Source: Euborellia annulipes | Lineage: Eukaryota > Arthropoda > Insecta > Dermaptera > Anisolabididae | Assembly (NCBI GenBank): GCA_023213315.1 | Contig: JAKCPI010012719.1 | Span: forward strand, 19,205-83,204 | Direction of reading: 5' to 3' | DNA length: 64,000 nt | In this document: positions 56,699-64,000 of the stretch, piece by piece | Layout: each line of letters begins with the position of its first letter | How positions within the stretch are numbered: the first letter of the stretch is position 1 | The notes under the pieces: model-generated | Told to the model about the DNA's origin: nothing | Seen by the model: the letters and a program-made list of their open reading frames with translations, nothing else | The model's database searches: none | Translations under genes and position numbers: made by a program

Positions 56699-56965
56699 CA
56701 GTGAGGGAGAAAATAAGTCCCACCCATGCGTTTTCTACTTGCTTGGCTGGGATACGTACAGTGAGGGAGAATAATAAGTCCCACCCATGCGTTTTCTACT
56801 TGTGATTATTTCATTGTTTTTAAAAAAATATATATTTTTTAATGGAAACTTTCATGGTTCAAATCTAGAAAATTTTCAATAAAGATTTTCATTTTCTTTT
56901 ATAAAAACCATGAAATAATCACAAGTAAAAAACACATGGGTGGAACTTAATATTGACCCTCACTG
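56699..56965. mobile_element. Tc1/mariner-type MITE with a 60 bp duplicated end
   Basis: The same family as the 48263 copy. The left 50-odd bp (GGGATACGTACAGTGAGGGA onward) are repeated in tandem at 56690 and 56750. The full copy is 56759-56965, with TA at both ends. Confidence 0.75.
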
Positions 56966-56979
56966 TACCAACTCCCTTT

Positions 56980-57218
56980 CATGGGCGAACCCAGCTAGGG
57001 GCAGGGAGCAGCTGCCCCCCCCCCCTAGAAGCAAGAAAAAAAATTAAATGTTAATAAAGTGATGAAACGAAACAAAATTAGGTAGGGCGATAGCGACGGG
57101 GACTCGTTAGGACCCGAGGATTTTTATGCCTTTAATATGCCTTTAATTCGAAAAGGCTTTTCCCCTATATATAAAAAAAGGCCACAACTCCCCCGATTTG
57201 ATCCTGGGTACGCCCTTG
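56980..57218. mobile_element. hAT MITE, CATGGGCGAACCCAG ends
   Basis: The 8 bp flanks CTCCCTTT and GTCCCTTT differ at one position. The TIRs are CATGGGCGAACCCAG and CAAGGGCGTACCCAG. It has an internal C run and short AATGCCTTTAAT repeats. A tRNA-like SINE remnant follows on the right. Confidence 0.75.
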
Positions 57219-57290
57219 GTCCCTTTGGCTTTTAGATTAGCAATATTGACATTTGTCAACATCTCTAACCTCTCGAGTGTTGGGAGAAAT
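57219..57290 (-). mobile_element. tRNA-like SINE head remnant
   Basis: CTCGAGAGGTTAGAGATGTT and GACAAATGTCAATATTG on the minus strand match the head of family 1b. It is cut by the hAT MITE on its left. Confidence 0.45.
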
Positions 57291-57294
57291 TTCC

Positions 57295-58390
57295 TGCTAT
57301 AAATTTTTTTGAATGTTCTAGATTAAAAAAAAAAAATTAATTATTCATTAAAAAATATTTATATTAAGAAAATTTTTAATGAATTCATTGAAAAAAAAAC
57401 TTGATCGAAAAATTCCATCAAATGGTTATTTGAGATTATATAAGATACAAATTCAGAGCCTGTTCCTACTTACGTTAGACTACTCAAAATGATTAAAAAT
57501 TAAAATCATTTTACGGAAAAATTAAAATTTTATATTAATACAAAAATAATGATAAAATTAATAAGTCCCAAGAAATTTGCTCAACGTTTAAGTTTAATGA
57601 AATTTAGAAAATAAATAATTTAATTATATTTTCTATTATTTTTGGCGAAAATTTGATCCCCTCCACCCTCCAATTCTTACATTAAAAGCTTTCCATTTTC
57701 GATATCCAAATATGTAAATTTATCCGTTCAAACATGATTAAAAATCATCATTCAATTGTATTTTTATTCAAAAATATATTTTGTTGTTGTTGTAATTTAA
57801 TTTCTAATTTTAATTACAGACGCAAATTTGCATATTAATTTAAAAAGGTAATGCAAAATAACATCAAATTGCTTTGAATAAAAACGCACACATACACAGG
57901 CGTACATATACAGACACATGCGCGGGGGTTAATATTTTTGCATCCTCCTCTCTTTCGCTGCAACCCCGACGGTGTAATGTATTCAAAAGACCCCTTCAAA
58001 ACATCCAATTGATGGGCAATTACGAAATAATGCATTTTTATCGAGCCCTAATAGAATGGAGATTGTTTTTTGATGGAGCTACATAAGGGGCATTATTTTA
58101 AAATGATCAATAGTCGGCGGCGTCACCAGGGGGTGGGAATTTTGTTTGCGCTTGCTTAAGCTTACAAGAGAGATTGCATCTTGGCGTTAAACTCACAAAC
58201 ACACACACATCGCTCCCCTTCCTTATTCATTCATTATCTATTACGGATGAAAACTTTTGGTTACAAAGAGTCAAGTTAAAATGGAACAAAAAAAAAAATC
58301 AAAAATTCTATAAGAGATTTTTATCAATTTTTTTTTTTTTGCAAATTAACTTTAATAATAAAAATTGGAATGTTTTTGCTTTTAGTAAAT
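57295..58390. other. No gene seen
   Basis: AT-rich, with a balanced patch at 57880-58230 (CACACATACACAGGCG, GGCGTCACCAGGGGG) that matches nothing else here. 58750-59240 and 60240-60710 flank the RING-CH gene and hold only probable UTR and promoter sequence. Confidence 0.3.
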
Positions 58391-58393
58391 TTT

Positions 58394-58745
58394 TACTTTC
58401 TCTTACATATATAAGTGAGAAAGTATTGGATACATGTCAAAAATTCTATGTCGAGATTTTGATGGAGAAAGTTGTGTGCTGTGGGTCCCGCAATTTGGTC
58501 TTGTGTGTGTGTGTGTGTCTGTAAACAAAATATCTCAGGAACTAATTCAATCAGAAGTTGAAATTTTGTATTTAAGTTAGGTGAAAATAACCCTTTGAAC
58601 AAAATCGGCCAAAAAGTACTAGTACTTTACTGATGTACTTTTTCATTTTTTTCGATTTTCTAAAAAATTCGCTTCAACAATTTTGATTAAAATTATTAAA
58701 TCAACCATTTTTTAGATGCTATTTAAAAAGTATATTAGTGAAATT
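58394..58745 (+). mobile_element. Element A, rearranged 5' half
   Basis: It has ACTTTCTCTTACATATATAAG, GATTTTGATGGAGAAAGTTG and AGTACTAGTACTTTACTGATG. A piece of the palindrome (GTTGTGTGCTGTGGG) is joined early. Confidence 0.7.
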
Positions 58746-59261
58746 TTTCGTGGAAATTGTTTGAAGTACACTTTACTAATTTGGAAGCATTCGTAGCTCA
58801 GGACTATCAACATTTCTAAACAAAAATTCACTGCACCGAGTTTGTATCGAACATGTACAATGCCTCTCCCAATTTGAGATTTAAAAAGTGGGGTGAAGAA
58901 GGGCCTTTTTCCTCTCACTTTATTTTTGACTTATTTTTATTTCATTCATAATTATTATTATTATTTTTTTTTTTTTAATTGAAAATTTTAATTACATAAT
59001 AATAGCCTACCAATTTGAATAACAAAAGCCTGTACTATTTATATAAAATTTTTATTATATTTTAACCCTCTGTAAATTACTCAACTAGAATAAATACAAA
59101 ATAAATATTAATAATGAATCGTAAATAAATTATTCACTGAAAATAATTAATTCTCCCTTTTAGTATAGTTAATATTTATTTTTCTTAATATTAAAATAAT
59201 ATTTATTATGGGAAGGCTTTCAATAAAAATATTAAAAAATACTACAGTTTTATTTAAAAAA

Positions 59262-60233
59262 TTATATTTTCTTAGGTGAATTGGGCTTCTCTTTATCTTT
59301 ATCTTCCGTATCTATGATTTCAACTAATTGTATGGCTTGTTCTGCTTGAGGCTCTATCACTCTTATCACGGTTTCAACTTCTTCTTCATTAATTCCTATC
59401 CGTTGATTCATTGCCGTCATAGTTTCTGCATCAGAACTAGTCACTAAGATATGAATAACTCTTGCATACGACCAAAAAGACCATATCGAGTAGTATGTTT
59501 TGAACATAATAATGATATAAATGAGAAGTGCAAAAATAACCACAGCTACTAAAATTATCCCTCCAACCGTTGGAGAAGAATACTCTTCAACATTTCCAAA
59601 ATTATCCTTCACGGAATAAGATTCAGGGGTAAGAAAGATTACAATCAATGAAGCTGCTAAAGAGGATAAGAAAAGTAACTTGCATAAATCCTTAATGATT
59701 AATGTAAAGATTCCAGGAGATTGAAGCCATCGCCAGATGGATTGGAAAACATTCTGGTATTGTGGAACGCAATGAGTCCTATAGGGTTGAAGACAAATCT
59801 CGCATCTTGGAATTCGTCTCCAAGTGAGATCGTTTTGGATCTGGAAATTAAAATATAGTTTCTTAGATTAAACTCGAATAATATTATTTTTTAGGTTTAT
59901 TAGGTAGGAGTTGAATAAAAAAAATGTGAACATTTCGGCTCCAGATTCTTTTATGATATCATCATTAGCATAGATTGTGTTTGTACTTACAACATTTAGC
60001 CAATGTTCGAGACAGGTGCGGTGAACAAATGCACAAGTACCCGTACAAAGACATGGGGTTAGAAGGCATTCTGATCTGTTAGTTGGTCCAGAAAAACTAT
60101 GACAAATCCTGCACACCGGCCTGGAAACTGCAGACGAGAGAGAAGTTCCCGAAGGATCAGCACTCGCCTCCGAGTTGATCTCTAATTTCGTTTTGGATGC
60201 TTTATCACCTGTTCCCTGATTCGAAAGTACCAT
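59262..60233 (-). CDS. RING-CH (MARCH-type) membrane E3 ubiquitin ligase, two exons
   Basis: Complete gene. Exon 1 is 60233-59991 (ATG in an A-rich, good start context; 81 codons, phase 0, donor GTAAGT). The intron is 59990-59841 (150 bp, acceptor TTTCCAG). Exon 2 is 59840-59262, ending in TAA. The product is 273 residues. A C4HC3 RING-CH finger spans residues 41-97: C41-x2-C44, C61-x-C63, H71-x2-C74, then C94-x2-C97 from exon 2, so the finger is restored only by splicing. Two hydrophobic segments follow (about 132-151 and 174-194), then an acidic cytosolic tail rich in E, D and K. This is the layout of MARCH ligases, in which the RING-CH domain binds a ubiquitin E2 and the two membrane spans select membrane-protein substrates in the endosomal or secretory system. 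It resembles the MARCH2/3 type, but I cannot assign an orthologue. AATAAA on the minus strand at 59254-59249 and again at 59207-59202 are likely polyadenylation signals. Confidence 0.9.
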
Positions 60234-60714
60234 TTTTTAATAATTCTAATTTACACTTTGTTTATAAACAAAATTTTTGTAATAAATAAAAATAAATAGT
60301 TTCAAAGTAGGTTAAAAATTATTTTGCTTACCTCCAACCAGAAAATTCTAATTACGTATAAATAAGATGAAGAAAATAATTTTTAGGTTCACAATTAAAA
60401 TTCAATATTTGCACAACATTCATTAACCCTTTGAAAAAGTACACAAAGCATTAAAAAAATAAACAAAACAAGGAGATGATAAAAAATAAACACAAAAATT
60501 ATCAAAATGGAGATGAAAATAAAAAGTAAATAATAAAATCATTCTTGGGTGGAGCGATTTTTCCGAATATCTGAGTTAATAAAAATTAATTGAGCTTATG
60601 TTTTTTCATTATATCATAGACCTACATTCGAATCTTACATATGAAATACATTATACAATTTATTATTTATTAAACTATTGATATGGGGCCCGTGCATAAG
60701 GCAGGTCGAAGAGA

Positions 60715-61263
60715 ACAAAAATCTGTTGTGACTGTCGCACCAGATTTTTTGTGTCGACATATATTTAGTTTCCGCCGATGCGAAAATAAAATTCAAGGTG
60801 TAAAATTTATTAGTTTGGGAAAATATTTATATTTTGTTACCATGGCAACCATTTCTCTTATCCTTCCTATGAAGTACAAGAGTAAAGTGCTCTTCAGAAT
60901 ATTTCAATGGGAAAATGAGAATATACATTTTAAAGAGCATCTAAAAAATAATTGATTTTTTAATTTAATCAAAATCGTTGGAGCGAATTTTGAGAAAATC
61001 GAAAAAAACTGAAAAACTACATCAGTAGAGTACTTTATGGCCGATTTTGATCAAAAGCATATTTTCACGCCCTTCATGCTTTAAATTGAACCCAGACACA
61101 CAGACAGATCATGGCGAAAACCACTTTTTCGGACTCAGGAGACCTCAAAATGTGTATATCCATCAAAATCTTGACATCGAATTTTTGGCATGAATCCAAT
61201 ACTTTCTCTCTCTCTATATATATATGTATATTAACATATACTTATAGGCAAGAGAAAGTAAAA
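60715..61263 (-). mobile_element. Element A, near full
   Basis: A minus-strand copy from CTGTTGTGACTGTCGCACCAG to GGCAAGAGAAAGTAAAAAG. It lies about 480 bp upstream of the RING-CH gene start. Confidence 0.75.
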
Positions 61264-61339
61264 AGCAAGAGCTAAATTTCTGACTGCCCCCTCCCCCACC
61301 GTACCCGAATGATGGCAAATTGGCAATATAGATAATCTT

Positions 61340-61530
61340 TAAAGCCAAGGGGTTTGGGATCGGATCCTAGACATTCGAATGAATATTTATTTAAATACTG
61401 TAAATTGGATAACAATTGATATAATTAAATGTAACTGGAGCACATATATCTTCATTGACAGTATTAGTTTTAAGTATTGTTTAAAGCGAATGGCCTAAGA
61501 TGTCGAAACGACAAAAAATTCTCTGGCCCC
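61340..61530 (+). mobile_element. Family 1b SINE remnant
   Basis: GGGGTTTGGGATCGGATCC (decayed B box), a body with ATTGGATAAC, and TAAGATGTCGAAACGAC match family 1b at low identity. Confidence 0.4.
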
Positions 61531-62221
61531 GGCTGTTGAAACACCACAGCTTCCCCATATTTGATCTTTTTTATTTTAATGTATTTCCTTTACTACACTG
61601 AAAAAAAACCGACCTTGTAAAATTAAAGTGAATTCCCTTTAAAAATTTTCAACAAACCTTCCCATAAAATTAACAAAATTTCCTTTTATTTTTACAAGAA
61701 ATCGCCTCAAGTTCTATATGACAAAATCATCCCGTAAAAATGAAAAAAATTCCTTTTATTTTTACAGGAAATTTCATCGAGTTCTAATTCAAAAAGAAAT
61801 CCTGTAAAATTGACAAGGTTTCCTTTAAATTTGACAGTAAAAACCTTTAAATTCTTATTTTACCTGAGAAAAAGGCAACTCCCTCCATACCTACCTACCT
61901 ACCCATTGCTTACTCTAACTCAAAGCTCGTCATTCTCTCTTAGCAGACAGTATGACTAGCTTGAGTTAGACTAGGCTACATTTCTTTTCCAGATGCATTA
62001 TTTGAATATTTTTTGTGAAATCCGAGATGATATCTTCTATCATATATACTTAATTTTGAAAAATATTTGTACTTTTTTATTCACGGCACGTCTAACAAAA
62101 TTTTTTTTGTATCCTGTTTTTTTCTTACATATTATGGCAAAAAACCAAGGTACGTCTACAAAATATAATATTATTTTCTTTTAATATATTATTTATAATA
62201 AATTTTGTGCTTGACTTGCAG

Positions 62222-62747
62222 AACTTCAATGAAGAGTATTTAAAATTATATCACATGCTAATCGATTGGGATTTAGAAGATCTGTTTCATATATTAAAAG
62301 GTAAATACAGTATAATGTTATAAAACAAAAGGTGAAATGTTTCAAAATATTATCTAGTGTTTATACAAATTATTTTTTTTTTTAATAAAAAACTTTTGCA
62401 TATGTTTTAGGCTTTCGGGCATTGACTTTAGTGGAAAAAAGGTTCTTTGAGATAAAATTCCTTATTTTCTAGAGACAAAAGAACCGAATACAATAAAGTG
62501 GCCTTAGCCCAAAAGGGATTCTGGCTCTCTCGTTAACAGGTAGGCGACTGAGATGAGTCAAGAAGTTAAAAATTTAGAATATAAACAAATTTTGGTGGAA
62601 TTAAAAACCAACATTTTTTCAGAATACAACACAAAATCGAAGATTCAGCATCTACAATTGAACAATTCATCCTATGGTTCTGAAAATGCCATTCCAATTG
62701 TTTTTTCCATAGTATCTAAAAATAAATACATATCTGTGATATTTTAA
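62222..62747 (+). pseudogene. Decayed SAM-domain-like coding sequence inside the TIR element
   Basis: 62222-62300 reads as an exon (acceptor GACTTGCAG, donor GTAAAT) giving NFNEEYLKLYHMLIDWDLED then LFHILK, which resembles the start of SAM-like domains in multicopy invertebrate proteins. From the next acceptor (about 62410) a frame continues for about 110 codons (LSGIDFSGKKVL ... DKIPYFLETKEPNT ... MSQEVKNLEYKQILVEL) but is broken by TGA, TAG and TAG, and it is out of phase with the first exon. Only the last part, from ATG 62553 to 62747, is uninterrupted. I read it as a dead host-like gene fragment. The SAM assignment is tentative. Confidence 0.45.
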
Positions 62748-62997
62748 TGTTTCAAAAATTATTAATAGGCCTATTTATAAAATAAGACATCTTGATAATT
62801 CATTTCATAAGTATTTATTTATATAATTTTGGTGTACATTACAACTGAGTTGTAATTTTTTTATATTAAATTTAACTCGTAAAATAAAAAAAACATTTTT
62901 TTTTTATGTTATAATTTTATAAATTTGATTTTTTTCACATAATTTCCTTTAAACAAAGAATCCTTTTAAAATTATAAGAAATCCTGTCAAATTGTTT

Positions 62998-63263
62998 TAA
63001 CTTGAATTTATTTCAATCTGCCACAGCTCGTCGGGACACAGGATTTTAGCGTGTTGATTAATTAAAAAAATTTTTTAATTATTTTTTAAATATATGTTTG
63101 ATTTTTCTCAGGTCATTCGTAAAACAATAATGCATACCTTTGACCTGAGAAAAATTAAAAATATATTTAAAAAATAATTAAAAAATCTCTTAAATTAATC
63201 AACACGCCAAAAACCTCTGTTCCGACGAGTGTAGCTGTAGCAGATTGAAATAAATTCAAGTTA
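62998..63263. repeat. 115 bp-arm fold-back nested in the TIR element
   Basis: Left arm from AACTTGAATTTATTTCAATC, right arm ending at its mirror; the centre is near 63120-63136. The two arms differ at several positions, so this is an old insertion or a once-perfect hairpin. Confidence 0.75.
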
Positions 63264-64000
63264 AAATTAAATAAAAAATCATTTTAAAATTACAAGAAAT
63301 CCAGTAAATTTAGTTTTAACAAAATATCCTTTAAAAATTACGGGAAATCCTGTCAATTTCGTTTCAACAATTTTTCCTTTAAAATTTACGGTAAATACTG
63401 TCAACTCCGTTTTAACAAAATTTCCTTTTAAATTTACAGGAAATCCTGTCAATTTCGTTTCAACAATTTTTCCTTTAAAATTTACCTGAAATACTGTCAA
63501 CTTCGTTTTAACAAAATTTCCTTTTAAATTTAAAGGAAATCTTGTTAGTTTTTTTCAACAGGAAAACCTTTTTAAAATTATAAGATGCACCTTCAATTTC
63601 ATTTTAACAAGGTATCCCATTGAATTGACGAGAAACCTCATTGACGCATTTTCATTACGGTTTCGGAATGAATTGAAGGGATTTCCATTGAATTTACAAG
63701 GTTTTTTTTTTCAGTGTATAATAAATTATATATTTAACCAATATATTTTGCTCAGGGGCCCAGTAGCTGACAAGATAGTTTTTTCATTGTTTGAGGTTTT
63801 AAGTATAAGAATTTGACCATAATTGCAGATCTTCACATTATCTTAGCACGTATTCCATTGATTTCCTATGGAAATAAGAGGAGTGGAGGTAAAAAAAATT
63901 GAACCAAAATTGGCCCGGCAAGATCTGGATCCTTATTCTGGGAGCTATTCTTAGCCCAAATCCATTGTCAGAATTCGGTCCTTACATTTTGCATACTCAA

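Larger units (their letters stand above)
61596..63716. mobile_element. TIR element (CACTG ends) with subterminal repeats and a captured, decayed gene
   Basis: The ends CACTGAAAAAAAACC..CTTGTAAA and the mirrored TTTACAAGG..TTTTCAGTG are flanked by TA. Both subterminal regions (61615-61860, 63280-63700) hold repeated motifs built on CCTTTAAAATTTACAGG / AAATCCTGTCAA. The middle holds a SAM-like coding remnant and a long fold-back. CACTG ends with subterminal repeats recall the CMC group of DNA transposons, but no transposase was seen, so the class is open. Confidence 0.6.

Noticed and set aside
63750..63764. TGCTCAGGGGCCCAG, identical to the head of the family 5 retroelement
   Set aside because: Only about 15 bp match, with no following body and no duplication; may be chance.

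Overview
The window is eukaryotic nuclear DNA, very AT-rich, with spliced genes, long introns or intergenic stretches and dense transposable-element remains. The two protein genes that can be read (a RING-CH membrane ubiquitin ligase and the first exon of an octapeptide-bearing homeobox-like gene) and the repeat types (tRNA-headed SINEs, a 5S-rRNA-derived SINE, hAT, Tc1/mariner and Tigger MITEs, a jockey-like LINE fragment) fit an invertebrate. An arthropod, possibly a crustacean such as a copepod, is my inference; nothing in the sequence settles it.

Layout. 0-36 kb: no intact protein gene; mostly mobile elements with islands of unique sequence. It may be intron or flank of the homeobox-like gene, whose GC-rich first exon lies at 36767-37172 on the minus strand and reads leftward. 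37-43 kb: unique sequence plus a few MITEs and SINEs. 43.1-45.1 kb: four well-formed candidate exons on the plus strand, product not recognised. 45-59 kb: more repeats, including a decayed LINE reverse transcriptase (53.8-54.8 kb). 59.26-60.23 kb: a complete two-exon RING-CH (MARCH-type) ligase gene on the minus strand. 61.6-63.7 kb: a TIR-bounded element that holds a decayed, SAM-domain-like coding sequence and a long fold-back.

The repeats can be resolved well because many keep exact target-site duplications. At least eight hAT-type MITEs have 7-8 bp duplications; SINEs have 9-13 bp duplications; and there are nested sets (element A containing a SINE containing a hAT MITE). One hAT MITE carries about 25 tandem copies of a GC-palindromic unit.

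The most unusual content is a dispersed family of short (about 150-260 bp) fold-back elements whose arms each carry a hammerhead-ribozyme-like core (CUGANGA, stem II, GAAAC). Two members have 11 and 14 bp target duplications, so they move as units. One arm, at 54890-54934, has a complete core, a 6 bp stem I, a 6 bp stem II and a 2 bp stem III. That geometry is known from ribozymes of Penelope-like retroelements, which act as dimers. The paired inverted arrangement is the part I would follow up first.
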